64,000 nucleotides of DNA from Thalassoglobus polymorphus (GTDB lineage Bacteria; Planctomycetota; Planctomycetia; Planctomycetales; Planctomycetaceae), in NCBI RefSeq assembly GCF_007744255.1, contig NZ_CP036267.1, positions 3,752,001 through 3,816,000 on the forward strand, written 5' to 3'. Below are positions 9,731-18,953 of the stretch, one piece after another. The position numbers and the translations under genes are program-made. Under the pieces are notes generated by a model. It ran no database searches. It was not told the DNA's origin and worked only from the letters and a program-made list of their open reading frames with translations. Each line of letters opens with the position of its first letter. Positions within the stretch are counted from its first letter, which is position 1.

Positions 9731-9744
9731 TGTTTGTACAAACA
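9731..9744. promoter_or_regulatory. Perfect 14-bp palindrome just upstream of mdh
   Basis: TGTTTGTACAAACA is its own reverse complement and ends 16 bases before the chosen mdh start at 9761. Its position suits an operator or a structure affecting initiation. No regulator can be named. Confidence 0.4.
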
Positions 9745-9760
9745 TGAGATGGTGAGTGAG

Positions 9761-10750
9761 ATGGCAAGTCCGATTCGAGTGGCAGTGACCGGGGCAGCTG
9801 GGAACATTGGGTATGCGTTGGCGTTTCGACTGGCGAGTGGTGAGGTTTTTGGTCCTGACCAGCCAGTGCATCTGAATTTGATTGAAATCCCCCCTGCAAT
9901 TTCCGCTCTGGATGGAGTGGAAATGGAACTCGACGACTGTGCATTTTCCACACTCGCAGGTGTCACAAAAGTTGACAGTGATCATCTCGAAGAGGGGTTT
10001 GGCGATTGCAACTTCGTGCTGTGCGTCGGCAGTGTGCCACGCGGAAAAGGAATGGAACGTGGAGACCTGATTCGAATCAATGGCCCGATTTTCACAAACA
10101 CAGGAAAAGCAATTCAAGCAGCCGCTGCGAAAGATGTTCGAATTGTTGTCGTCGGAAACCCTTGTAACACAAACTGCTTGATTGCAATGAACAACGCTCC
10201 CGACATCCCACGGGACCGCTGGTACGCAATGATGATGCTCGACCAAAACCGTGCGAAAACACAACTCGCTCAAAAATCCGGTCAACCAGTTTCGTCGGTT
10301 TCAAAAATGACGATCTGGGGCAACCACTCCGCGACACAGTTCCCCGATTATTTCCACGCAGAAATCGGTGGCACACCAGCCCCTGAAGTCATCAAAGATG
10401 ATGCCTGGTTGCAGAATGATTTCATCCCCATCGTTCAGAAACGTGGTGCAGCTGTGATCAACGCTCGCGGTGCAAGTAGTGCCGCATCTGCTGCCAACGC
10501 TGCGTTGGACACAGTCAAGTCGATCATCTCTGTGACTCCAGAGAACGAAACATTCAGTGCAGCCGTATGCAGCGATGGCTCTTACGGCGTCGATGAAGGT
10601 CTCATCTTCGGATTCCCACTCCAGAGCGATGGCGCAACCAGTAAGATTGTCCAAGGGCAGGAACACAACGAGTTCGCACAACAAAAAATCGATGCGACAC
10701 TGAAAGAGCTTCGTGAAGAACGAGACACCGTCAAGGATCTCTTGAACTAA
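9761..10750 (+). CDS. mdh: Malate dehydrogenase (NAD-dependent)
   Basis: Interconverts malate and oxaloacetate in the TCA cycle, in the cytosol. The 329-residue form starting [20 protein letters not shown] fits the family length (about 327-330). Visible are the NAD-binding GAAGNIG (11-17), the substrate loop [17 protein letters not shown] with its arginines (91-107), [15 protein letters not shown] (Asp/Arg pair), and the catalytic histidine in [13 protein letters not shown] (His189). The reading frame is open back to 9566, but that extension has no family counterpart. ATG 9761 has GGTGAG just upstream; ATG 9749 is the alternative. It stands alone, divergent from the GT39 gene. Confidence 0.97.
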   Translation: MASPIRVAVTGAAGNIGYALAFRLASGEVFGPDQPVHLNLIEIPPAISALDGVEMELDDCAFSTLAGVTKVDSDHLEEGFGDCNFVLCVGSVPRGKGMERGDLIRINGPIFTNTGKAIQAAAAKDVRIVVVGNPCNTNCLIAMNNAPDIPRDRWYAMMMLDQNRAKTQLAQKSGQPVSSVSKMTIWGNHSATQFPDYFHAEIGGTPAPEVIKDDAWLQNDFIPIVQKRGAAVINARGASSAASAANAALDTVKSIISVTPENETFSAAVCSDGSYGVDEGLIFGFPLQSDGATSKIVQGQEHNEFAQQKIDATLKELREERDTVKDLLN

Positions 10751-10792
10751 CTGACGAAGTCATCTCTCTACGAAGTGAAGTTGTCAGGCACA

Positions 10793-10818
10793 TACTGACT
10801 TCTTGTACTGACTTCTTG
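10793..10818 (+). repeat. Exact 13-bp tandem duplication
   Basis: TACTGACTTCTTG occurs twice head to tail in the gap between mdh and the reductase gene. It looks like a small slippage duplication. Confidence 0.8.
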
Positions 10819-10930
10819 AATTCGCGATCCAAAGGCATTGGACGAGCACGAACATTACCGTGTTCGTTCATTGCCATCTTCCGTCAACTCCGGCGGTTGG
10901 ACCACGAGACTATTTGAATCGAGTCCCACA

Positions 10931-11929
10931 ATGACAATTGAAACGACGAATTGCTTTCTTGTCGAAAAATTCGGTGACGAAATCCGTTCACGATTGTCGG
11001 CGGTCCCTCTTCCCGAATTAGGTTCGGGTGAAGTTATCGTTGAAGTGAGCCACTCGTCCTTAAACTACAAGGACGCGATGGCAGCGACTGGTCACCCGGG
11101 AATCGTGAAGAATTTCCCACATGTTCCCGGCGTCGACGCTGTGGGGACTGTCGTTGAGAGTCAGGACGAACGCTACCAACCCGGCGATCAAGTCATCGCG
11201 ACTGGTCACGAATTGGGCGTCGAACGTTGGGGCGGATGGGCGTCGCATCTCATTGCTCCGGGTGACTGGCTGGTCAAATTGCCAGCGAGCCTCACACCCG
11301 CAGAGAGTATGACTCTTGGAACGGCTGGGTTCACAGCAGCTCAAAGCGTAGCAGCACTTCTGAAATACGGGCGAACTCCAGAAGATGGAAAAGTGATTAT
11401 CAGCGGAGCGACGGGCGGAGTCGGATCAATTTCAGTCATGCTTCTCGCCAAACTCGGTTTTGACGTGGTCGCGATCACTGGAAAAACGGATCGCCACGAC
11501 TGGCTGAAACAACTCGGAGCGACAACTGTCGCAGGTCGAGAAGAATTGTCAGGCAATGAAAAGCGGCCACTTCTGAAAGGAGAGTTCGCAGCCGGAATCG
11601 ACACCGTTGGTGGCGGCGTCTTGGCGACCATGCTGAAGAAAATTGAACATCGAGGTTGTGTCGCCTGTTGCGGTGTGACTGGTGGTGGCGAACTGCCGAC
11701 AACAGTTTACCCCTTCATCCTCCGAGGAATCGCACTCTTTGGAATCGATTCCGCATGGTGTCCCGACGATCTTCGTAAAGAAATCTGGAACAAACTGGCA
11801 ACAGACTGGAAGCTTGATCAGCTACTGGATGCAAAAATTGACCTCTCACTCACGACTGTCTCCGCAGCTGTGGAACAAATTCTCGACGGAAAATTTGCAG
11901 GCCGGGGTGTAATTCATCTCAGCGAGTGA
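10931..11929 (+). CDS. YhdH/YhfP (AcuI-like) family NADPH-dependent reductase
   Basis: A 332-residue zinc-independent medium-chain dehydrogenase/reductase. It has the GroES-like N-terminal half (SSLNYKDAMAATG, VPGVDAVGTV), the Rossmann motif SGATGGVGSIS, and WGGWASHL, all typical of the YhdH/AcuI group. AcuI reduces acryloyl-CoA to propionyl-CoA; YhdH members are otherwise annotated as quinone oxidoreductases. Which substrate applies here cannot be decided. I chose ATG 10931 (MTIETTNCFLVEKF) because family members begin there; the frame continues upstream to 10838 without similarity. It is followed 43 bp later by a secreted SMP-30-like gene. Confidence 0.88.
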   Translation: MTIETTNCFLVEKFGDEIRSRLSAVPLPELGSGEVIVEVSHSSLNYKDAMAATGHPGIVKNFPHVPGVDAVGTVVESQDERYQPGDQVIATGHELGVERWGGWASHLIAPGDWLVKLPASLTPAESMTLGTAGFTAAQSVAALLKYGRTPEDGKVIISGATGGVGSISVMLLAKLGFDVVAITGKTDRHDWLKQLGATTVAGREELSGNEKRPLLKGEFAAGIDTVGGGVLATMLKKIEHRGCVACCGVTGGGELPTTVYPFILRGIALFGIDSAWCPDDLRKEIWNKLATDWKLDQLLDAKIDLSLTTVSAAVEQILDGKFAGRGVIHLSE

Positions 11930-11972
11930 GATATGCTTCTCTTTCCCCTGATGCACCTTCACAGGAGATTTG

Positions 11973-12995
11973 ATGATGCGAATCGTGTCCCGCTGGATGT
12001 TGACGCTTTCCCTGTTCTTGATTTTGAAGAGCACTCTCGTTGCAGACGAATTGCCTGCTCCGACTGGAGACCCCGCGATCATCCCCGCAGGAGCAAAGCT
12101 TGAAGAACTCTGGAAAGAGGGTCTCTTCACCGAAGGGGTTGCGGCAGCTCCGGATGGTCGGATCTATTTCAGCGACATCTCAGCAGGAGATCGTCCCGGG
12201 CGGATCTTACGGTTCGATCCTTCGACAAAAAAAACTGATGTCTATTGTGCCGGCAGTGGCCAAAGCAACGGATTGATGTTTGACCGCAATGGGAATTTGA
12301 TCGCGGCCTGTGGGGCGAACGGTGGAAAGATTGCGCTGTGCCGAATCGAAGAAGAGGGAGCCTTGAAGGTTCTTGCCTCCAAATTCGATGGGAAAGTGTT
12401 CAACTCTCCAAATGACCTGGTGATTCATCCAGATGGTTCCATTTTCTTCAGCGACCCCCGCTATGTTGGTACGGAGCCGACGGAACTTGATCACATGAGC
12501 GTCTTTCGCTTCGATCCCAAAACACAAAAACTGACGCGAGTGACGACAGAGATCACCAAGCCCAACGGTGTCATTCTCTCTCCCGATGGCAGCACGCTTT
12601 ACGTCGCCGAAACGAACCGGGGAACGACCGAAGTTGCGAAAGCGAAATCTTCGAATTCAAAAAGTCGAATGACACTGAATGCGTTTCGCATCAAAAAAGA
12701 TGGCACGCTCGGAAAACGAAAAATCCTGCACGACTTCGGGGACCAACTCGGCATTGATGGAATGACCGTCGACACCAACGGAAACATCTACGCAGCCGTT
12801 CGTAGCGCGGAACGACATGGCATCATTGTTTTCAGTCCTGCAGGACATGTAAAAGCGTACATCCCTACTCCTGACCTTCCAACCAATTGCTGCTTCGGCA
12901 CAGGCGAAGGAAAGCAAACTCTCTATCTCACAGTCGGTAAAGGCTTGTACCGAATCAAGCTGAAAAGCACCGGATACCATCCGGCAACTTCCTGA
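11973..12995 (+). CDS. Secreted SMP-30/gluconolactonase-like beta-propeller
   Basis: About 340 residues with a signal peptide ([20 protein letters not shown]) and a six-bladed propeller. [51 protein letters not shown] and [15 protein letters not shown] are the repeating metal-site segments of the SMP-30/gluconolaconase/LRE family (conserved Glu, Asn and Asp). Family members hydrolyse sugar lactones; substrate here unknown. AGGAG sits 5 bases before ATG 11973. QueC starts 22 bp downstream on the same strand, so the two may be co-transcribed, although they are functionally unrelated. Confidence 0.87.
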   Translation: MMRIVSRWMLTLSLFLILKSTLVADELPAPTGDPAIIPAGAKLEELWKEGLFTEGVAAAPDGRIYFSDISAGDRPGRILRFDPSTKKTDVYCAGSGQSNGLMFDRNGNLIAACGANGGKIALCRIEEEGALKVLASKFDGKVFNSPNDLVIHPDGSIFFSDPRYVGTEPTELDHMSVFRFDPKTQKLTRVTTEITKPNGVILSPDGSTLYVAETNRGTTEVAKAKSSNSKSRMTLNAFRIKKDGTLGKRKILHDFGDQLGIDGMTVDTNGNIYAAVRSAERHGIIVFSPAGHVKAYIPTPDLPTNCCFGTGEGKQTLYLTVGKGLYRIKLKSTGYHPATS

Positions 12996-13017
12996 TTCTT
13001 TTTCAACTACAATTATT

Positions 13018-13713
13018 ATGTCAAACTCCAAACGTGCTGTCGTTCTTTTAAGCGGCGGACTGGATTCCGCAACAGTTCTCGCAATTGCCAAAAGCGAAGG
13101 CTACGAATGTTACGCCCTCTCCTTCGACTATGGGCAACGACATCAGTTTGAACTGCAAGCTGCTGAAAAGCTCTGCCAGAAATTTGATGTTCAAAAACAT
13201 GTCACCATTGAAATCGACCTCCGCAAGTTTGGCGGTTCGGCTTTAACAGAAGAAATCGAAGTCCCGAAAGATCGAGATGAGGAAGTGATGGCGACCGGTA
13301 TTCCAATCACTTACGTCCCTGCCAGGAATACAGTGTTCCTCTCGATTGCTCTCGGCTGGGCAGAAGTGCTAGGTGCATTTGACCTGTTCATCGGTGTCAA
13401 CGCGGTCGACTACAGTGGGTACCCGGACTGTCGACCGGAATTTATTCAGCAGTTCACAAAACTCGCAAATTTGGCGACGAAAGCAGGCGTCGACGGAAGC
13501 GGAGAGTTCAACATTCACACTCCTCTCATCGATCTCACAAAGGCGCAAATCATTCAGAGAGGGATCACGCTCGGCGTCGACTACAGCCAGACACATAGCT
13601 GCTATGATCCAAATGAAGCAGGCATTAGCTGCGGGCATTGCGACGCCTGTCAACTCCGCCAACGCGGTTTTGAAAATGCCGGCTTGACCGACCCAATTGA
13701 ATACCAAACTTGA
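13018..13713 (+). CDS. queC: 7-cyano-7-deazaguanine synthase QueC
   Basis: Converts 7-carboxy-7-deazaguanine to preQ0 with ATP and ammonia in queuosine biosynthesis. 231 residues, normal length. The N-terminal PP-loop [10 protein letters not shown] (11-19) binds [12 protein letters not shown] and [15 protein letters not shown] are QueC signatures. The C-terminal zinc site is C195, C205, C208 and C211 ([14 protein letters not shown]). ATG 13018 is the start. No other queuosine gene is adjacent, and I see no preQ1 riboswitch in the short 22-bp gap upstream. Confidence 0.97.
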   Translation: MSNSKRAVVLLSGGLDSATVLAIAKSEGYECYALSFDYGQRHQFELQAAEKLCQKFDVQKHVTIEIDLRKFGGSALTEEIEVPKDRDEEVMATGIPITYVPARNTVFLSIALGWAEVLGAFDLFIGVNAVDYSGYPDCRPEFIQQFTKLANLATKAGVDGSGEFNIHTPLIDLTKAQIIQRGITLGVDYSQTHSCYDPNEAGISCGHCDACQLRQRGFENAGLTDPIEYQT

Positions 13714-13729
13714 ATCACTCGCTTTTCTT

Positions 13730-13833
13730 TAGAGCATTTCCAATGCTTCTCTTGTCCGCGAAGTACGTTTTCACAAGTCCATACGCTGATGCCACGAGAC
13801 AGTACTGTTAAGACGAATTATAGATTTGCTCTA
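13730..13833 (-). repeat. Family B element, complete 104-bp copy
   Basis: TAGAGCA at 13730-13736 is answered by TGCTCTA at 13827-13833, giving perfect 7-bp terminal inverted repeats flanking 104 bp. Just inside the left end AGCATTTCCAATGCT is a small palindrome. The interior (GCCACGAGACAG on plus, CTGTCTCGTGGC on minus) matches other copies; the copy at 30899-30969 is closely similar over about 70 nt. Confidence 0.8.
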
Positions 13834-13892
13834 GAACCTCTTTCGAATTGGTGCTCAGGTTCTGCCTCGTGGGGTACAGCATCTCCACTAGA
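13829..13892 (+). repeat. Family B element, second copy in tandem
   Basis: CTCTAGAACCTCTTTCGAAT, then TGGTGCTCAGGTTCTGCCTC and a trailing CATCTCCACTAG. It shares its CTCTAG with the end of the previous copy, so two elements are joined end to end. Confidence 0.65.
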
Positions 13893-14188
13893 TAAAAGTC
13901 CTCGATGAGTGCGTGCACGGGTTGAGGAACCCGCTCTCTCCTGCTGTTTTGATTCACCACCTCCGCACCACCTCCGCACAATTTGTCACGAGATTCATTC
14001 AGGCCGTCATTACCGTTTCAGGCCGCACCAATTGCTTCAAGTCCCCTGATTGACATCTTGCTTTGGTCGATCGGCACTTCTTGCGCAAATTCTCCAAAAT
14101 CTCAACGCACCAACGTCGATAAGCTGAACAGGAACGGCGGTCTGTGAATCAATTAACCGTACAGAAATCGAAGTGTTGGAAAAGTGCG

Positions 14189-14773
14189 ATGGTGGAAAAA
14201 TCCCAATCAGTGATGCGAGTGGTCTCGTTGGTCCTTTTTACGATGATCTTCGCAGGGGCGTGGGCCAATGACCGCCCACGTGAGGTTTTGGCACAAAAGG
14301 AGATGCCCAAACCCTCTGCCAGTATCAGCCAGGAAGCTGATACAGGAGCCACCGCACTTGCCGGGGCTGTTTCTGAAAGGACTGCTCCAGAAGTGGTCGT
14401 CCCTGAACATGTGATGCCCAAGCCTGTACTGGAAGATATCACGCCATCCGAATTTGGAATGACGATGTCAATTTCAGTCGAGACGGAAGGTTTGACGATC
14501 AAAGGCAAAACTGTTCAGCAGCACATTCAGAAACTGCCCCTTGGAATTGCAAATGGCGATTATCTGATGGTTGATCCTGAAGGAGGAGTCGGTTGGTTGC
14601 GGATTCGCGGTCAGCAAAAACCTGATGATCGAGCAATCACACTCTCCACACAGATCGGTGAGGCAACCGTTCGGTACATGCGGGTTTCCCCCGTCGATGC
14701 AAGTCAGCCTATCGAGAAGATGGTTCCGGTTCCTCTTCAATATGCAGCCGAAGAATCGAAAGTTATTCGATAA
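14189..14773 (+). CDS. Secreted protein of unknown function
   Basis: About 194 residues; not recognised. An N-terminal signal peptide (VVSLVLFTMIFAGAWA) is followed by a low-complexity Ala/Pro/Glu-rich segment in which the phrase MPKP occurs twice (EMPKPSAS, VMPKPVLE). The C-terminal half (about residues 90-190) looks folded and beta-rich (MTMSISVETEGLTIKGK, IANGDYLMVDPEGGVGWLRI). I chose ATG 14189 because GGAAAAG precedes it and it gives a normal signal peptide; GTG 14144 with AGGAA upstream is equally possible. It converges on pgpA, 24 bp away. Confidence 0.6.
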   Translation: MVEKSQSVMRVVSLVLFTMIFAGAWANDRPREVLAQKEMPKPSASISQEADTGATALAGAVSERTAPEVVVPEHVMPKPVLEDITPSEFGMTMSISVETEGLTIKGKTVQQHIQKLPLGIANGDYLMVDPEGGVGWLRIRGQQKPDDRAITLSTQIGEATVRYMRVSPVDASQPIEKMVPVPLQYAAEESKVIR

Positions 14774-14797
14774 CTTTGAGCGATCATCCAGACTGCT

Positions 14798-15307
14798 TCA
14801 AAAAGCTCCAAGGAGCAACCAGAGAGCAGTCAACACCAGCCCAGCGAGAATGCCAGCGATCGTGTCATCTGACATCACTCCCCATGGGCCGGGGAGTTTT
14901 TCGAAGCGGTTGACTGGCCAGAGTTTTGAGATATCAAAGATTCGAAACAAAACGAATCCGGCAACAGCAGTTCCCCAAGTGACTGGCACAAACAGAAACA
15001 CGAACGGGAACGCTGCGATCTCATCAAAGACGACATGCTTGGGGTCACCTGTTTGATAGTACCGAATTCCGGCAGCACAAATCGGAATGCCTATCACATA
15101 CAGAACGATCCCATAAAGCAACATCATCGCGGGATGCCCATTGATGTACTGTAACCCCAGTGCGAGCAGCGGCCCCCAAAGACTCCCAACCGTCCCCGGC
15201 GCCTTGCGAGCGGCTCCCAGGCCGAGACCAATTGACAGTAAGAATAACACTCGTTCGAAGATCGTCGAAGGTGGAGTGGCAATCGGTTTCCCTTTGATTT
15301 CACTCAC
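14798..15307 (-). CDS. pgpA: Phosphatidylglycerophosphatase A
   Basis: Dephosphorylates phosphatidylglycerol phosphate to phosphatidylglycerol in the inner membrane. 169 residues with about four membrane helices. Family signatures are GLGLGAARKAPGTVGSLWG, the metal-binding HVVFDEIAAF, and FRIFDISKLWPVNRFEKLPG followed by GVMSDDTIAGI, all PgpA hallmarks. The start ATG overlaps the stop of the upstream Rieske gene by 4 bases (ATGA), so the two are probably translationally coupled. Confidence 0.95.
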   Translation of the reverse strand: MSEIKGKPIATPPSTIFERVLFLLSIGLGLGAARKAPGTVGSLWGPLLALGLQYINGHPAMMLLYGIVLYVIGIPICAAGIRYYQTGDPKHVVFDEIAAFPFVFLFVPVTWGTAVAGFVLFRIFDISKLWPVNRFEKLPGPWGVMSDDTIAGILAGLVLTALWLLLGAF

Positions 15308-15612
15308 GACATTTCCACCAAGACTGAGTCTCCTTCGACTTTGACCGGAAACGATTCCAGTCGAATCTGATCATTCAGACACATTGCTCCGGTTGAAACG
15401 TCATATTGCCAGCCATGCCAGGGGCAGGTGACGATGCACCCAGAAAGCTCGCCATCCCCAACGGGACCGCCAGCATGGGCACAAATTCCATCAATCGCGT
15501 GAAACTGCCCATCGACATTGAACAACGCCACGATGCGATCGCCGACCGTCAATTCCTTACCACTGCCGACTGCAACATCTGCAACCTTTGCGATTTCGAT
15601 CCAGTTTGACAT
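15304..15612 (-). CDS. Small Rieske [2Fe-2S] ferredoxin (NirD-like)
   Basis: A 102-residue soluble Rieske protein. The cluster ligands are clear: C44-A-H46 and C63-P-W-H66 (GICAHAGG and VTCPWHGWQYD). Such small Rieske proteins act as electron carriers or as the NirD-type subunit of nitrite reductase or dioxygenases; no partner enzyme is adjacent. It overlaps pgpA by 4 bases downstream. ATG at 15612. Functional assignment beyond an electron-transfer protein is not possible from sequence. Confidence 0.93.
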   Translation of the reverse strand: MSNWIEIAKVADVAVGSGKELTVGDRIVALFNVDGQFHAIDGICAHAGGPVGDGELSGCIVTCPWHGWQYDVSTGAMCLNDQIRLESFPVKVEGDSVLVEMS

Positions 15613-15635
15613 ATTGAACAGTTAGTATTCTCGGG

Positions 15636-15685
15636 CTGATCCAAAGACCTGAAATTGAACTCTCAAACGTTGAGAAAAGCGACTA
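15636..15685 (-). repeat. Family A element, truncated, fused to family B
   Basis: CTGATCCAAAGACCTGAAAT and the core CTCTCAAACGTTGAGAAAAG are intact, but after GCGACTA the sequence switches directly to the family B left end (TAGCATTTTTCGAATTGG). The other A arm is missing. Confidence 0.65.
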
Positions 15686-15795
15686 TAGCATTTTTCGAAT
15701 TGGTGTTCGGCTTCAGCCTCGTGGAGAAGTTCGATTTCCCACATAAAAATCACGCTACGAATTCCACTCTTCACGGGGACAAAAGCACGAAAGCC
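15686..15795 (+). repeat. Family B element joined to a family A fragment
   Basis: TAGCATTTTTCGAATTGGTG, then CAGCCTCGTGGAGAA, and CTTCACGGGGACAAAAGCAC near the end: family B landmarks in order. It lies between the convergent-free end of the GT2 gene and the Rieske start. Confidence 0.65.
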
Positions 15796-15843
15796 AACAA
15801 GTCAACTTCGTGATGATATTCAGGCGTCATGATCGAGCAAGCA

Positions 15844-16425
15844 TCACACATGTTGACCGATCAGAATAGGAAGATAGTTAATTTTCGGTTGATGTGTCAT
15901 CAGCTTCATCAGCCATCCATGATCATTTGAAATCTTCGCCACCTCCGATTCCCAAGGCTCCTTTCTCGCCAGGGTCGTTTCGACACAAAGACACATCGTA
16001 TCAATATCACCTAAGCGAAACTCTCCTCTCCAATTTCTTGGAATCACCACACTTCCTGGACTTTTTCGAAATCGATGCCGAGTCCGAACAATTCCGATCT
16101 CAGCGTTTTGAACAGCTGCGAATAAACTTATCAAAGCGTGTGGCTCGAAGATATTATCATCATCCCAGAAACAGACATAGCGACCGCAAGCCTGCACGAT
16201 CCCAAGATCCTTAGCGGCTGCCCCCCACTGACCAGTTGGTGAGTTCAGCTCAAAATATCTTGCCCCTGACCGCTCAGCTAGACATCTTGCGTGACTATCG
16301 GGACCATCCGAAATGACGAGATGCTCACATTCAAGTCCACCCCGCGACTGCTGAGCAAACTGATGCAGGCAATGCGAAAGAAACTCCGGGCGCTGACAAG
16401 TGGCGGTAATGACAGAGAGGTCCAT
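15844..16425 (-). CDS. Short family 2-like glycosyltransferase
   Basis: About 193 residues of a GT-A fold. MDLSVITATCQRPEFL is the typical first strand and nucleotide-sugar loop, LVISDGPD the second, and CFWDDDNIFEPHAL holds the DxD-like metal motif (WDDDN). The protein is shorter than most GT2 enzymes (250-300 residues) and ends soon after the acceptor-side DHGWLMKLM segment, so it may be minimal. ATG 16425 is preferred over the GTG three codons upstream. Substrate unknown; no cell-surface cluster nearby. Confidence 0.75.
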   Translation of the reverse strand: MDLSVITATCQRPEFLSHCLHQFAQQSRGGLECEHLVISDGPDSHARCLAERSGARYFELNSPTGQWGAAAKDLGIVQACGRYVCFWDDDNIFEPHALISLFAAVQNAEIGIVRTRHRFRKSPGSVVIPRNWRGEFRLGDIDTMCLCVETTLARKEPWESEVAKISNDHGWLMKLMTHQPKINYLPILIGQHV

Positions 16426-16491
16426 TGTGTTCACAATTTGAAATCAGGATTATTAGGGAACTGATATTTTCTGTGAGGTTGCGCTTTGTCG

Positions 16492-16559
16492 CTTGGTTAT
16501 GTTCGAGTACAAACTAGTAATTCATCCCACCTGACAACACAGGGGGCGCAATAACCAAG
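16492..16559. promoter_or_regulatory. 9-bp inverted repeat upstream of tdh
   Basis: CTTGGTTAT at 16492-16500 and ATAACCAAG at 16551-16559 are exact reverse complements, 50 bp apart, in the region between the divergent GT2 and tdh genes. It could be a pair of operator half-sites or chance. Confidence 0.3.
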
Positions 16560-16670
16560 TGAATCACTGCGTCTCCAGAATTTATGTCAGGACTCTGAAC
16601 CGTTCGGGCAGAAGCGAGTTCACCGTTCAACTTTTCATTCAAAATTCACTTTTCAACGTTCAGTGACCCT

Positions 16671-17702
16671 ATGAAGGCTCTTGTAAAACGTAAATCTGAA
16701 GTCGGCCTCTGGCTGGAAGACGCCCCGATGCCGACCGTCGACTCGAATGAAGTTCTTGTTCGAATCGAGAAGACCGGTATTTGCGGGACTGATTTACACA
16801 TCTACAACTGGGACGAGTGGGCCCAGAAGACAATCCCTGTCCCGATGGTTGTCGGACATGAATTTGTTGGTGAGATCGTTGAAGTCGGAGCGAATGTTCG
16901 CGACTTCTACCCGGGAGAGATCGTCAGTGGCGAAGGGCATGTTGTTTGTGGGCATTGCCGAAACTGCCTTGCCGGAAGAAGACACCTCTGTGCAGAAACT
17001 TCGGGGATCGGTGTGAATCGCCCCGGAGCGTTCGCTGAGTATATCTCGATTCCACAAACCAACGTCTGGCATCACGCTGAAGGAATCGATCGCGAGATTG
17101 CTTCGATCTTCGACCCATTTGGAAATGCGGTCCACACCGCTCTTTCATTTGATATTCTGGGAGAAGATGTTCTGATCACCGGTGCAGGTCCTATTGGGTG
17201 TATGGCAGCTGCTGTGGTGAAGTATGCTGGCGCGAGGTTCGTCGTCGTGACTGATGTGAACCCGTGGCGACTGGAACTTGCCAAAAAAATGGGCGCCACG
17301 CGGGTGATCGATGTGAGAAACGAATCGATTGAGAACGTACAAAAAGAATTGGGAATGAAAGAAGGCTTCGACGTCGGTCTCGAAATGTCGGGCAATGAAT
17401 CGGCGTTTCAAGGAATGCTCAAAAACATGTGTCACGGCGGGAAAATTGCAATGCTCGGAATTCCCCCGAAGCCGATCGCGATCGACTGGAATCTCGTGAT
17501 CTTCAACATGCTGACCATCAAAGGGATCTACGGACGTGAAATGTACGAGACGTGGTACAAAATGACGGTCATGCTCCAGGGAGGCCTCGACATCTCTCCA
17601 GTCGTAACGCATCGTTTCCCGGTCGATGATTTCGAAAAAGGGTTCGAAGTGATGAACTCCGGTCAGTCTGGTAAAGTGATCCTGGATTGGAAATCGACTT
17701 AG
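16671..17702 (+). CDS. tdh: L-threonine 3-dehydrogenase
   Basis: Oxidises L-threonine to 2-amino-3-ketobutyrate with NAD+. 343 residues, the expected length. The catalytic zinc ligands are C38, H63 and E64 ([15 protein letters not shown]); the structural zinc site is C93, C96, C99, C107 ([10 protein letters not shown]...HLC). [15 protein letters not shown] and the Rossmann [12 protein letters not shown] confirm Tdh over other zinc dehydrogenases. The partner ligase gene kbl is not adjacent. The stop codon TAG at 17700-17702 is the beginning of a family A repeat (TAGAACCAGTCC). A second threonine-degrading enzyme gene follows 142 bp later. Confidence 0.96.
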   Translation: MKALVKRKSEVGLWLEDAPMPTVDSNEVLVRIEKTGICGTDLHIYNWDEWAQKTIPVPMVVGHEFVGEIVEVGANVRDFYPGEIVSGEGHVVCGHCRNCLAGRRHLCAETSGIGVNRPGAFAEYISIPQTNVWHHAEGIDREIASIFDPFGNAVHTALSFDILGEDVLITGAGPIGCMAAAVVKYAGARFVVVTDVNPWRLELAKKMGATRVIDVRNESIENVQKELGMKEGFDVGLEMSGNESAFQGMLKNMCHGGKIAMLGIPPKPIAIDWNLVIFNMLTIKGIYGREMYETWYKMTVMLQGGLDISPVVTHRFPVDDFEKGFEVMNSGQSGKVILDWKST

Positions 17703-17785
17703 AACCAGTCCGAGAACCTCTCGATTCGACGTTGGCTCAACGTTTGAGAGCGCGATTTCAAGGTTTATTTTGTCGGAGACCTTGA
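17698..17785 (+). repeat. Family A element overlapping the tdh stop codon
   Basis: CTTAGAACCAGTCCGAGAAC and the core GCTCAACGTTTGAGAGCGCG are clear; the right arm has degenerated (AAGGTTTATTTTGTCGG). Its first TAG is the tdh stop codon. Confidence 0.7.
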
Positions 17786-17844
17786 GCCTCTGGCGAAACC
17801 GGCGAAAACATTGATCAACACAATTTCAATCAGGGAAACAGCTG

Positions 17845-18870
17845 ATGTCAAATTCAATTCAAGTTGCCACGATTGAGGATGTTCGCCGAGCAGAGTCGGT
17901 GATTCATCAACACATCAGCCCTGCCCCGCTGATCCGTTCTTATGGGCTCGAAAAGATACTCGAACTCTCGGATGATCGACGGGTTTGGATTAAAGATTAT
18001 GGCTGGACGCCGGTCGGTTCCTTCAAGCTGATGGGAGCGCTTAACTGGATGGCGAACCGCGCAGACGAAATTGGTGACCGCCCCGTAGCCGCTCACTCTT
18101 CCGGAAACTTTGCTTCCGGAATCTCCTTCGCAGGCATGAAATACGGCAAGCGAGTCATTGTCGTCATGCCCGAAGATGCCCCGCAGGTCAAATTCGACCT
18201 CACTGAGTCGTTCGGTGCTGAAATTCGAACCTACGACAAATCGACTGACCACTTAACTGGAGCACGTGACAAGCTGACGAAGCAAATCGCTGAAGAAGAA
18301 AACGCGATTCAGGCCTCTCCTTACGACGACAACGACGTCATTGCCGGAAACGGTGTTGGCGGCTTGGAAATCGTGGAAGAACTCGAACGACAAGATCGCA
18401 AGATCTCACACTTTTTTTGTCAGGTCAGCGGAGGTGGCCTCATGGCGGGCCATGCACTTGCCATTGCAGACGGGTTCCCCGAAGCGAAGATCATCGGAGT
18501 CGAGCCAACCGAAGCGGACGACTTCCGCCGCTCTCTCGCTGCTGGTGAACGTCTTCGTATTGAAGAACCCAAAAGCATCTGCGACGGCCTGCTCTCGTAC
18601 GATGTCGGAGACCATAACTGGCCGATTCTGAAAGAATTGATCACTGAGTCCGTTTGCGTTCCTGACGAGGAAACCATCACCTGTATGGAATGGCTGTACG
18701 ACACACATGGCCTACGGACGGAACCCTCTGGAGCGATTGCCACAGCCGCTGCCATGATGAGAAAAACATCTCTGGAAGGAGATGGAGATCTCGTCCTTGT
18801 ACTCAGTGGCCGGAATGTCGACGACCGAACGTTCCACCAATGGATTGAAGATGGATTGGAATCGCAGTAG
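17845..18870 (+). CDS. Threonine/serine dehydratase-like PLP enzyme
   Basis: A 341-residue fold-type II PLP enzyme. The PLP lysine is K61 in PVGSFKLMGA; HSSGNFASGISF (85-96) is the substrate loop, and CQVSGGGLMAGHALA binds the cofactor phosphate. The ending VLVLSGRNVDD is the usual C-terminal strand with the serine that contacts the PLP nitrogen. The core is that of threonine dehydratases, serine racemases and hydroxyaspartate dehydratases, so the exact substrate is uncertain. No regulatory ACT domain, so it is probably catabolic. Its position after tdh suggests alternative routes of threonine use. Confidence 0.85.
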   Translation: MSNSIQVATIEDVRRAESVIHQHISPAPLIRSYGLEKILELSDDRRVWIKDYGWTPVGSFKLMGALNWMANRADEIGDRPVAAHSSGNFASGISFAGMKYGKRVIVVMPEDAPQVKFDLTESFGAEIRTYDKSTDHLTGARDKLTKQIAEEENAIQASPYDDNDVIAGNGVGGLEIVEELERQDRKISHFFCQVSGGGLMAGHALAIADGFPEAKIIGVEPTEADDFRRSLAAGERLRIEEPKSICDGLLSYDVGDHNWPILKELITESVCVPDEETITCMEWLYDTHGLRTEPSGAIATAAAMMRKTSLEGDGDLVLVLSGRNVDDRTFHQWIEDGLESQ

Positions 18871-18881
18871 ACCGATAAGCA

Positions 18882-18908
18882 GCGGATCGACAAATAGTGT
18901 CGATCCGC
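18882..18908. terminator. Hairpin between convergent genes
   Basis: GCGGATCGACA and TGTCGATCCGC form a perfect 11-bp stem with a 5-nt loop, 12 bases after the dehydratase stop and before the end of the convergent MFS gene. A second perfect palindrome, CGATTTTGAAAATCG, follows at 18926-18940. There is no long T run, so I call it a probable bidirectional terminator or transcript-end fold. Confidence 0.5.
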
Positions 18909-18953
18909 GAAGCAGACCGCGCATTCGATTTTGAAAATCGCCCCAAAGGCGAA

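Larger units (their letters stand above)
13714..14188. other. Intergenic region after queC
   Basis: About 475 bp without a gene. It holds two family B elements (13730-13892), a perfect 6-bp hairpin CGGGTT-GAGG-AACCCG (13918-13933), and an exact 11-bp tandem repeat CACCACCTCCG (13955-13976). I recognise nothing else. Confidence 0.6.

Noticed and set aside
13000..13017. preQ1 riboswitch before queC
   Set aside because: Only 22 bases separate queC from the upstream gene and they show no aptamer.
16671..18870. Threonine-degradation operon with kbl
   Set aside because: kbl is not present; the two genes are separated by 142 bp containing a family A element, so an operon is not proved.
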